NCBI GenBank assembly: GCA_913063225.1
Contig: CAJXYP010000009.1
Location: forward strand, 1-64,000
DNA length: 64,000 nt
Direction: 5' to 3'
Source: an uncultured Cellvibrionales bacterium
Lineage (GTDB): Bacteria > Pseudomonadota > Gammaproteobacteria > Pseudomonadales > GM7GCV1
In this document: piece by piece, positions 1 through 6,875 of the stretch
Numbering within the stretch: the first letter of the stretch is position 1
How the letters are laid out: each line of letters opens with the position of its first letter
Notes under the pieces: model-generated
What the model saw: the letters and a program-made list of their open reading frames with translations, nothing else
The model's database searches: none
Told to the model about the DNA's origin: nothing
Program-made: the position numbers and the translations under genes

Positions 1-494
1 CCGGTAACTCTCGCGTCATCGGCAATTAACAGGTTGTTTAGTATTGGGTCGCCGGTAGCGACGTCTCTGGCGTATTGCACCTCAGCATCGCTGAGATTAC
101 GTCCGTCTACTATAAGGTCACCTACAGCCAAGTCGTCAAATTCAGCCTTGGTATGCTGATAATTGCTTATAGAGTCGACACGAATGGAATAGGGAATCTG
201 CCAGGCAGCTTCGGTCATTTCTTCGATGATAGCCAAGTTTTCTTGACTGAATACCTGTTCCGAACGGGGCGCGATAACGAAGAGAACATTGTCGTTTTTG
301 GTATAGGTAGTTTCTAGTTCTTCGAAAGCGATCAGCTCTGGATTGTCGTCACCGAAATACACGCGATAATCGTTTTCAAAAAACAGATTCTTGCCTCCTG
401 ATGCAAGCACGCCCACCAGAATCAGACTGAATATCACCAAGGCAATGCGGTGATTTAGAATCCAATTACTTAGGGATATTTCCAATTTGTCCAT
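1..494 (-). CDS. RND/MMPL-type membrane exporter, N-terminal part (cut by window edge)
   Basis: The reading frame opens at ATG 494-492 and runs off the left edge without a stop (164 codons visible). Residues about 14-32 form one hydrophobic helix after a short polar N-terminus. A soluble stretch follows with FENDYRVYFGDDNPEL and then KNDNVLFVIAPR, the pattern of the first periplasmic loop of RND-superfamily proteins of the MMPL/HpnN type. Such proteins are proton-driven exporters of lipids or hydrophobic compounds in the inner membrane. It lies 84 bp downstream of a TetR-family gene on the same strand, so the two are probably co-transcribed and the regulator probably controls the pump. The substrate cannot be told from this fragment. 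Confidence 0.75.
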   Translation of the reverse strand, partial: MDKLEISLSNWILNHRIALVIFSLILVGVLASGGKNLFFENDYRVYFGDDNPELIAFEELETTYTKNDNVLFVIAPRSEQVFSQENLAIIEEMTEAAWQIPYSIRVDSISNYQHTKAEFDDLAVGDLIVDGRNLSDAEVQYARDVATGDPILNNLLIADDARVT

Positions 495-578
495 GGGTTT
501 TTCCTATTAAGTAAATATTAAAAAATTAATAAAATGGTAAATAATCAGGGTTTTGGCAAATTTTTTTAACGCTTACCT

Positions 579-1190
579 TCAGCGCTTACCAATGCCATCA
601 AGTATTAGGTCGACAATACCTGATGCTATATTGCGGAACTTCTCCAAATCGTAAAGATTGGCAAAAATGGGTACATCTAATACCACTAGACTGGTGTACA
701 CCAATTCCGCTGTTTCAAGTACGTCATCAATAACAAATTCTCCAGAGGCATTCCCCTGAGCCAGAATCTCAGCGATAAAGCTATGATGAACGCCAATTTT
801 TTCGTAAACCAAGTTAGGATTGTTATCCATCATATTGGTTACTAAATCACTAATCTTGCACTTTTCGGCCGTCTGTTCAATATTCAGTTCAACCATGCGA
901 ACCGCGTATTTCCTAAGCTTATCTGCTGCTGAGGTTGTTTCGGAGCGAACAACCTTACGTAGTACGTCAGATCTTTCACCCATAGCCCGGCCACAACAAG
1001 CGGCGGCGATGTCGTTTTTGTTTTTGTAGTAGCGATAAAGGTTGGCCGCAGACATCTGACAGTCGTCTGCTATCTCTACCATAGTCGTCTTATTTAGCCC
1101 GTAATGGCTAAGACGTTCCCAGGCAGCGTCGAGAATTCTCTCGCTGATGGCATCATTTTTATCTGTTGTGATTTCACTCATGCGCGGCAT
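579..1190 (-). CDS. TetR/AcrR-family transcriptional regulator
   Basis: About 203 aa. The N-terminal helix-turn-helix is clear: ILDAAWERLSHYGLNKTTM, then VEIADDCQMSAANLYRYYKNK, the signature of TetR-family DNA-binding domains in which the recognition helix ends in LYRYYKNK. The rest is a variable all-helical ligand domain. The frame can extend to TTG 1217, but ATG 1190 is preceded by GGAG 4-5 bases upstream and leaves room for the inverted repeat at 1225-1248, so I prefer it; ATG 1181 is also possible. It lies upstream of and in line with the partial RND exporter, suggesting a local repressor of that pump and of itself. The ligand is unknown. Confidence 0.85.
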   Translation of the reverse strand: MPRMSEITTDKNDAISERILDAAWERLSHYGLNKTTMVEIADDCQMSAANLYRYYKNKNDIAAACCGRAMGERSDVLRKVVRSETTSAADKLRKYAVRMVELNIEQTAEKCKISDLVTNMMDNNPNLVYEKIGVHHSFIAEILAQGNASGEFVIDDVLETAELVYTSLVVLDVPIFANLYDLEKFRNIASGIVDLILDGIGKR

Positions 1191-1224
1191 TCTGCTCCGA
1201 TCTTTTTTGAAGCGCAAGGAAAAT

Positions 1225-1248
1225 ATGAATATTTATCATAATATTCAT
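1225..1248. promoter_or_regulatory. Candidate TetR-regulator operator (inverted repeat)
   Basis: Perfect 9-base arms ATGAATATT and AATATTCAT are separated by six bases. The repeat begins 35 bp upstream of the tetR start, inside the short divergent region shared with slyD. TetR regulators commonly bind such palindromes to autoregulate; assignment to this regulator is inference. Confidence 0.5.
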
Positions 1249-1357
1249 AAATTATAAAAGACTATAAAATGGATAGACTTAAAGCTTTGCTCGCGCAAGC
1301 CTATTCCCTTGTCTAGAATGTGCGGTCTAATAAGCTTTTTGAATTCGGAGAGATGAA

Positions 1358-1843
1358 GTGCAGGTAGAAAACAACAAAGTAGTATCTTTTCATTATCAAC
1401 TGGGAGAAGTAGGCGGGTCCGCATTGGAGCAAACAGACAAAGCCCAGCCCGCTATATATCTACATGGCCATGACAATATTCTTCCGGCAATGGAGAGCGC
1501 TTTTACGGGCAAGCAAGCAGGCGACAGTTTTTCCATAGAGCTTTCACCGAGCGAAGCTTACGGAGAGCATGAGCCAGATAGGCAACAGCGCGTACCCACA
1601 AAACATCTAGTTCAGGCTAAGCAGAAGTTGCGCCGGGGCCAGATTGTTCAGGTGAACACTGCTAAAGGCCCTTTTGATGCACGAGTGATTAAAGTCGGTA
1701 AGTTCAATGTGGATATAGACTCCAATCATCCTTTAGCGGGTATGAGCCTAAGTTTTCATATTGAAATCGTTGATATTAGAGATGCGACTGAAGAAGAACT
1801 TACTCACAACCATGCTCACGGCCCTGGCGGCCACGAGCACTAG
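1358..1843 (+). CDS. slyD: FKBP-type peptidyl-prolyl cis-trans isomerase, SlyD-like
   Basis: 161 aa. Starts at GTG 1358 with GGAG about six bases upstream. The N-terminal half has the small FKBP fold broken by an insert-in-flap domain, as in SlyD: YLHGHDNILPAMESAFTGK, then SPSEAYGEHEPDR, a middle IF domain (RRGQIVQVNTAKGPFDARVI) and return to NHPLAGMSLSFHIEIVDIR. The tail HNHAHGPGGHEH is histidine-rich, a short version of the metal-binding tail of SlyD. SlyD is a cytosolic prolyl isomerase and chaperone that also helps deliver nickel to hydrogenases. The GST-like frame follows almost directly in the same reading frame after the TAG stop, and the genes look like one operon. Confidence 0.9.
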   Translation: MQVENNKVVSFHYQLGEVGGSALEQTDKAQPAIYLHGHDNILPAMESAFTGKQAGDSFSIELSPSEAYGEHEPDRQQRVPTKHLVQAKQKLRRGQIVQVNTAKGPFDARVIKVGKFNVDIDSNHPLAGMSLSFHIEIVDIRDATEEELTHNHAHGPGGHEH

Positions 1844-1873
1844 CTTAAAACTTATTCGGCTGAGGGTTCAGAT

Positions 1874-2551
1874 ATCCAACCAATTCTCTATTCATTCCGA
1901 CGTTGCCCTTATGCGATGCGGGCACGGCTGTCTTTATCCCTTGCCGGCATTGACGTAGAGCTAAGAGAGGTTCTGCTTAAAGACAAACCGGCACATATGC
2001 TGGAAATATCCCCAAAGGGTACGGTGCCCGTGCTGTTGTTGCCCGATGGCCAGGTACTGGAAGAAAGCCTGGATATTATGCTTTGGGCTGCCAAGCAAAG
2101 TTCGGGGAAGAAAGGCACGACTAAACAGAGCTTTGGTGAGAAATTAAGAAGTCCCACCAGTACCGAGTTGAGCCTAATAGAGCGCAACGACAATGAATTT
2201 AAAGGCTGGTTAGACCGCTATAAATATCATGTGGGTCATCCAGAGCACTCGATGGAATATTATCGAGAGCAAGCTATGCGCTTTCTTCAGAACCTGGACA
2301 GCATCTTGGACCCGAATAATTTTTCATTATCGGTATTTTCTGAAATGGCTCTGTTCCCCTTTGTTCGTCAATTCGCCTATGTCGATAAGCCCTGGTTTGA
2401 TGAAAGGTTCGATCAGCGGGATTTACAGCATATACATCCGTGGTTAGAAGGCTGGCTGGATTCAGAGCTGTTTGCTGCCGTGATGGACAAATATCCGCAG
2501 TGGCAGGAAGGAGAGCAGGGTGTTTCCTTTCCTGTCAGGTCAGAGAATTGA
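1874..2551 (+). CDS. Glutathione S-transferase family protein
   Basis: The thioredoxin-fold N-domain (KGTVPVLLLPDG, then LEESLDIMLWA for glutathione binding) and a helical C-domain identify a GST-family protein of about 220 aa. The first ATG is at 1916, but conserved N-terminal sequence PILYSFRRCPYAMRARL, including the CPYA active-site motif, is encoded in frame upstream of it. No ATG, GTG, TTG or CTG occurs between the slyD stop (1841-1843) and that motif. I place the start at ATC 1874, which has GAGGG seven bases upstream and gives MQPILYSFRRCPYA; an annotation starting at 1916 would lose the first strand and the active-site cysteine. The substrate is unknown. Confidence 0.8.
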   Translation: MQPILYSFRRCPYAMRARLSLSLAGIDVELREVLLKDKPAHMLEISPKGTVPVLLLPDGQVLEESLDIMLWAAKQSSGKKGTTKQSFGEKLRSPTSTELSLIERNDNEFKGWLDRYKYHVGHPEHSMEYYREQAMRFLQNLDSILDPNNFSLSVFSEMALFPFVRQFAYVDKPWFDERFDQRDLQHIHPWLEGWLDSELFAAVMDKYPQWQEGEQGVSFPVRSEN

Positions 2552-2564
2552 AAGGAGCCGAAAG

Positions 2565-3287
2565 TTGAAACCGCAATCTGAGAAAACCCAGATGGCCGGT
2601 ATCAATGTAAATTTCACCCGCAAGTCCGTGCGCAATATCAATCTACGTATTAGCCGAACTGACGGTGAGGTTATGGTTTCCGCACCACTTCGAGTCAAGC
2701 GAGAGCTAGTTGAAAGTTTTGTGGCGTCCAGAGCAGATTGGATATCAAGAGCACAAAATAGAGTGTTATCCCGCCAACCTACCGAGCAAGCAGAGTATGT
2801 TTCTGGCGAGCGCATCTCATACCTAGGTAAAAAGCTGCTTCTGACGGTGGAAGAGGGGCGCGGTGCGGTTCAGCTGGATCAAGATAGGCAAGAGTTAAAG
2901 GTTTATGTGCCGCGCAATGCGAACTTAAAGCGACGACAGACCGCTCTGGAGGATTTCTATCGCCAAGAACTTTCATCTAGATTGCCAGTCTATCTAGAAG
3001 TTTGGCAGCCAATAGTCGGAGCTAAAGCAAAGGAATGCAGAGTGCGCAAAATGAAATCTCGTTGGGGCAGCTGCAATACTCGCCAAGCCAGGATTTGGAT
3101 GAGCTTAGAGCTGATCAAATATCCGCCTCAATGTATTGAATACGTACTGGTCCACGAGCTGACCCACCTGCTAGAACCATCCCATAACAAGAGGTTTCAC
3201 CGATTAGTTGGAGAAGCTATGCCAAATTGGCGAGAACACAAAAACCGGTTGAGCCAAGGGCTGCGTTTGGATGAAAGAGTGTCTTAA
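2565..3287 (+). CDS. YgjP-like M48-family metallopeptidase domain protein (DUF45)
   Basis: About 240 aa. The C-terminal half carries KMKSRWGSC, then VLVHELTHLLEPSHNKRFH at about residues 194-212: an HELTH zinc motif plus a downstream histidine, typical of the YgjP/DUF45 (WLM-like) family. E. coli YgjP has been reported as a UTP pyrophosphatase, while many homologues are annotated simply as metal-dependent hydrolases. The start is taken as TTG 2565 because AAAGGAG sits seven bases upstream; ATG 2520, inside the preceding GST gene, has no such site. The gene follows the GST stop closely, so slyD, GST and this gene are likely co-transcribed. The 3' end overlaps the convergent symporter by four bases. 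Confidence 0.8.
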   Translation: MKPQSEKTQMAGINVNFTRKSVRNINLRISRTDGEVMVSAPLRVKRELVESFVASRADWISRAQNRVLSRQPTEQAEYVSGERISYLGKKLLLTVEEGRGAVQLDQDRQELKVYVPRNANLKRRQTALEDFYRQELSSRLPVYLEVWQPIVGAKAKECRVRKMKSRWGSCNTRQARIWMSLELIKYPPQCIEYVLVHELTHLLEPSHNKRFHRLVGEAMPNWREHKNRLSQGLRLDERVS

Positions 3288-4219
3288 AGCCTAGCGGTAT
3301 CTTCTGAATATTTGTCCGCAGTCGTTTTCCAATAGCTTGCCACCGCTGATCCGACTACATTGTGCCAAATGCTAAATAGGGCAGCTGGCAAGGCGGCTAT
3401 AGGTGAAAGATACTGCAGGGCCAAACCCACGCCCAAACCAGAATTTTGCATGCCCACTTCTATGGCAATGGTGCGGCTATCAATAACCGATACTTTAAGG
3501 AAACGGCTAATAGCGTAAGCACCCAACATGCCTAGGCCATTGTGTAGGGCGACAGCAACAAAGATTAATGCGCCTACTTGCACTAGCGCCTGCTGATTGA
3601 GCGCAACGATAATCGCGATAATAAAAACGATTGAAAGTATGGATAGGGTTGGCAATGCCCCTTCTATTCGTTGAATAAAGCGATGAAAGAAGTGATTTAG
3701 GAATACACCAGCCAGCACCGGTGCAATTACCATTTTGAATATGCTTATTAATATCGGTAGATATTCGATATCGATGGACTCTGAGATATACAGCCAACAA
3801 AGCAGCGGCGTAAAGACCACACCCAAGAGGGTTGAAATCATGGTCATGGTGATCGACAAGGCGACGTTTGCCTTGGCGAGATAGCAAATAACATTTGAGG
3901 CCGTGCCTCCCGCACAACAGCCCACCAAAATTAATCCTGCCGCAATTTGATCGGGCAAACCCATTATCATGCTTATCAGAAAAGCCAATAAGGGCATCAT
4001 CAGAAATTGTAAGAATACGCCTATGGCTATTGGTTTAGGGGCAATCAATACGCGCTTAAAATCACTTGTGGTTAGGGTTAAACCCATGAAAAACATAATC
4101 ATGGACAGCAGCGGAATAATCGCTGCGCTGAATCCCGAGAAGGTGTCCGGCAGAAAGTAAGCAAGAAGGGACAGCAATACTGCCCAAAGCGGGAATAATG
4201 AGTTAAATCTGTTTAGCAA
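3284..4219 (-). CDS. Bile acid:sodium symporter (SBF/BASS) family transporter
   Basis: 311 aa from TTG 4219 (AGG about nine bases upstream). Around nine to ten hydrophobic helices fill the protein. The signature of the BASS family is visible: MIMFFMGLTLTTSDFKRV near residue 40, then LILVGCCAGGTASNVICYLAKANVALSI in two parts near 100-125 and ALPAALFSIWHNVVGS near the end. BASS proteins are inner-membrane sodium symporters for organic anions, including bile acids, keto acids and pantothenate; the substrate here is unknown. It is convergent with the YgjP-like gene, four bases overlapping. Confidence 0.85.
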   Translation of the reverse strand: MLNRFNSLFPLWAVLLSLLAYFLPDTFSGFSAAIIPLLSMIMFFMGLTLTTSDFKRVLIAPKPIAIGVFLQFLMMPLLAFLISMIMGLPDQIAAGLILVGCCAGGTASNVICYLAKANVALSITMTMISTLLGVVFTPLLCWLYISESIDIEYLPILISIFKMVIAPVLAGVFLNHFFHRFIQRIEGALPTLSILSIVFIIAIIVALNQQALVQVGALIFVAVALHNGLGMLGAYAISRFLKVSVIDSRTIAIEVGMQNSGLGVGLALQYLSPIAALPAALFSIWHNVVGSAVASYWKTTADKYSEDTARL

Positions 4220-4242
4220 TTAGGACTACCTACTATTGTTTG

Positions 4243-4300
4243 GAATAAGTGTGATCTGACTCCACTTATTTACAATATGTGTGACCTGACCTCATTTGTT
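4243..4300. repeat. Imperfect tandem duplication with AATAAGTGTGATCTGAC-type units
   Basis: Two consecutive units of about 27 bp, AATAAGTGTGATCTGAC followed by TCCACTTATT, and AATATGTGTGACCTGAC followed by CTCATTTGTT, lie between two minus-strand genes. The first unit also contains inverted arms AATAAGTG and CACTTATT. A related string, GGGTCAGAGTAAC, occurs at 5583-5595. It may be an old REP-like element. Confidence 0.45.
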
Positions 4301-4962
4301 TTTTCTCTAGGCCGGTCAATCCAAGATGCGAAGCCACATACAATTATGGCTTGAGCAATAATGCTTATTGCAACTGCCGCCGAGTCTGGTGCTTGTGTCA
4401 CGGTCAGCTGGCCTGCAACTGCAATGCCAGATATTAGAGCCATTAGCACAACCATTCCTACTCGAGCCTTACTGCCGATGTTTTTAGAGCATTTTAGATA
4501 AAGCGCTGTTCCTATAATTACGAGCAAAACTTCTACAGCTAAAGCGATTTCCAGACTATTCCACAAGCCGAAACCCAGCATACTGGAGTCATTTCCAGCA
4601 ATCGGTAATTGAGGGGGGTGTTCTATCAAGTCACATACCCAATGCAAGAATACGGCTAGGCCCAATATCATTGATGCCTTGATTTTGGATGACAAATCCT
4701 TATTGGGGATAAGGTAAATTAACCCACAAAAAGCTACCGACCAAAGCACGGCCGCAATAAGACTGTGTGAATATGGAAATATGAAATGAAGATAATGCAG
4801 GCTTGAATAGTTCTCTGGAACAATGATTTGTTCAATACCTAATAGAACAAAAATACCAAGCAGTACATCAAGAAATAATGACGCTAACAAAAAATAGCCT
4901 ACATTGATTCTTGGCTCTACCGATTTGAGTACAAGACCTGCTCCCAAGTGACCTATAAACAC
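4270..4962 (-). CDS. Predicted multi-pass inner membrane protein (possibly YdjM-like)
   Basis: 230 aa from GTG 4962, chosen because GAGGAG lies six bases upstream. It has about six hydrophobic segments. The N-terminal MFIGHLGAGLVLKSVEPR and the later LFLDVLLGIF and FPYSHSLIAAVLWS place H and D residues at helix ends, the spacing seen in YdjM/DUF457-type membrane proteins often called metal-dependent hydrolases. No catalytic role can be claimed. The last 31 bases overlap the duplicated repeat at 4243-4300. The next upstream gene on this strand is the unknown gene at 5050. Confidence 0.6.
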   Translation of the reverse strand: MFIGHLGAGLVLKSVEPRINVGYFLLASLFLDVLLGIFVLLGIEQIIVPENYSSLHYLHFIFPYSHSLIAAVLWSVAFCGLIYLIPNKDLSSKIKASMILGLAVFLHWVCDLIEHPPQLPIAGNDSSMLGFGLWNSLEIALAVEVLLVIIGTALYLKCSKNIGSKARVGMVVLMALISGIAVAGQLTVTQAPDSAAVAISIIAQAIIVCGFASWIDRPREKTNEVRSHIL

Positions 4963-5049
4963 ATTATTCTCCTCGTGTGATTAATCTAAATAACTCCACA
5001 ATAACCGGAACAGATTTGCTGCACAAAATAGAGTTTCCTCTCGTTCGTT

Positions 5050-5562
5050 TTATCGAAGTGACAATCTTAGAAAGATAAGAGTAAGCACTGCGACACAGAG
5101 AGTTTTCAGGATTGTTCCAATAGGGTCCTGCTTGTATTTGTTGATTAACCAATTGGGTGATTGAGGAATTGGGCTTATACGCTGAAGATCGACACAGAGG
5201 CTTGCGGACAGTCGCGCCGCGTCCAGATTAGACCACTCGAACAGAGCAATACCCTCGCTATCAAATACTACGGGCTTAATGTCACTTGGATTTGAACGCT
5301 CGCGTAAAAATCGAAACCAACGGATTTCTGGTTCAACCGCACTTCCGGTTTCGTGATCCTTTAGATGAATATCAACCAGCGCTTTTCCAGCCTGAGCACT
5401 TAGTTGCATGAACTGTTTTTGAATGACGTCACTAACGCCATAAAGTGACCAGTTTTCTGCGCCTTCACCAAACTGCAACTCGAGTTTGGCTTCTCGCAGC
5501 TGGGGAGCCAGTTCAGCAAATTCTGTTTTGTAATCTAGCCAGCTTTTGACTTTCAAGCGCAT
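5050..5562 (-). CDS. Hypothetical protein with a C-terminal membrane anchor
   Basis: 170 aa, not recognised. The first ~140 residues are soluble, with alternating charged and hydrophobic residues (LKVKSWLDYKTEFAELAPQL, then EIRWFRFLRERSNPSDIKP). The final ~20 residues, ILKTLCVAVLTLIFLRLSLR, form one hydrophobic helix with a basic end, so the protein is probably tail-anchored in the inner membrane with its bulk in the cytoplasm. It lies between the DAHP synthase gene and the membrane-protein gene on the same strand. No function is proposed. Confidence 0.6.
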   Translation of the reverse strand: MRLKVKSWLDYKTEFAELAPQLREAKLELQFGEGAENWSLYGVSDVIQKQFMQLSAQAGKALVDIHLKDHETGSAVEPEIRWFRFLRERSNPSDIKPVVFDSEGIALFEWSNLDAARLSASLCVDLQRISPIPQSPNWLINKYKQDPIGTILKTLCVAVLTLIFLRLSLR

Positions 5563-5666
5563 AACCTTAGAAAAAAATAGGTAGGGTCAGAGTAACAATT
5601 ACTAAGCTTAAAATAAAAAGGGCCAGCAAATGCGGACCATTTTTATCATTCAATACATACTGAAAT

Positions 5667-6773
5667 CTACCGCGTCGGCAAGATATCCTTGATGCGTGCA
5701 TGCATATCTCGCAAGTTCGCCTCAGTGGTTTCCCAATCAATACAGGCATCAGTTACGGATACACCGTAAGTGAGTTCAGAAAGGTCCGCAGGTATCTTCT
5801 GATTGCCCGGGCCAATATTACTTTCAACCATCAAGCCAACAATACTGTTGTTGCCGTCGGTAATCTGGTGGGAGATATTATCCAATACCAGAGATTGCAG
5901 TTCGTGATTCTTATTGGAGTTGGCGTGACTACAGTCGACCATAATATTGGCGGCTAAGCCGGCTTTTTCGAGCTGCTCTTCTGCCAATTTAACGCTGACG
6001 TAATCGTAGTTTGGTTTGCCACCGCCGCCACGCAATACGACGTGGGCGCTCGGGTTACCGGCAGAGTGCACTACAGAAACTTGGCCTTCTTTGTTGATCC
6101 CCAAGAATCGGTGCGGGCTAGCTACGGATTTAAGCGCGTTGATCGCCACTTCCAGGCTGCCGTCTGTGCCGTTTTTGAATCCAACCGTAGAAGAAAGACC
6201 AGAGGCCATTTCCCGGTGAGTCTGGGATTCGGTAGTACGAGCACCAATAGCAGACCAGCTAATGAGGTCTTGCATGTACTGGGGTGTAATCGGATCCAAC
6301 GCTTCTGTTGAAGTAGGAAGTCCCAACTCAGAAATATCGATTAGTAGTTTGCGACCAATGCGCAAACCCTTTTCGATATTGAACGAATCGTTCATATCCG
6401 GATCGTTGATCAAGCCTTTCCAACCAGTAGTGGTTCGGGGCTTCTCGAAATACACACGCATAACAATGAAGATGCTATCGCTAACTTCGTCGCTTAGCTT
6501 TTTAAGACGTCGTGCGTAATCCATTGCCGCTTCTGGGTCATGGATAGAGCATGGGCCTATAACCATCATCAGGCGATGATCGGTTCGGTCAATAATATCG
6601 CGTACTACTTTACGACCTTCCAGTAAAGTCGCTTTTGCGGCCGCTGTGATGGGCAGTTCCTGAAGCAAATGCGCAGGGGACAGCATAGGCGTCAATGAAT
6701 GAATATTAACGTCGTCTATTCTGTCTGTGGCTTGGTTAGCCCCAGTTTTCGAATTTACAGCCTCTGAACTCAT
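5667..6773 (-). CDS. aroG: 3-deoxy-7-phosphoheptulonate (DAHP) synthase, class I (AroFGH type)
   Basis: About 368 aa, the normal length for the E. coli AroF/G/H type. It condenses phosphoenolpyruvate with erythrose 4-phosphate, the first step of aromatic amino acid synthesis. Family motifs include MMVIGPCSIHDPEAAMDYA, MRVYFEKPRTTTGWKGLIND, IGARTTESQTHREMASGLS, VGFKNGTDG, and MVDCSHANSNK with the metal-binding histidine. The start is ATG 6773; an in-frame TTG at 6785 has no better ribosome site. Which of AroF, G or H it matches, and so which amino acid inhibits it, cannot be told by eye. Confidence 0.93.
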   Translation of the reverse strand: MSSEAVNSKTGANQATDRIDDVNIHSLTPMLSPAHLLQELPITAAAKATLLEGRKVVRDIIDRTDHRLMMVIGPCSIHDPEAAMDYARRLKKLSDEVSDSIFIVMRVYFEKPRTTTGWKGLINDPDMNDSFNIEKGLRIGRKLLIDISELGLPTSTEALDPITPQYMQDLISWSAIGARTTESQTHREMASGLSSTVGFKNGTDGSLEVAINALKSVASPHRFLGINKEGQVSVVHSAGNPSAHVVLRGGGGKPNYDYVSVKLAEEQLEKAGLAANIMVDCSHANSNKNHELQSLVLDNISHQITDGNNSIVGLMVESNIGPGNQKIPADLSELTYGVSVTDACIDWETTEANLRDMHARIKDILPTR

Positions 6774-6875
6774 AGTATTTAGCAAGGTTTTACAAAAAAG
6801 GGCGGGCAGTTTACCAGACTCCTAGCCCCTAAGGTGCGCAACTTATTTATGGCTTCAATAGTGCTAGGGCTGAGT

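Noticed and set aside
75..317. 80-codon plus-strand frame at the left edge
   Set aside because: It is antisense to the RND exporter frame, which has clear membrane-protein pattern; the plus-strand translation has no domain.
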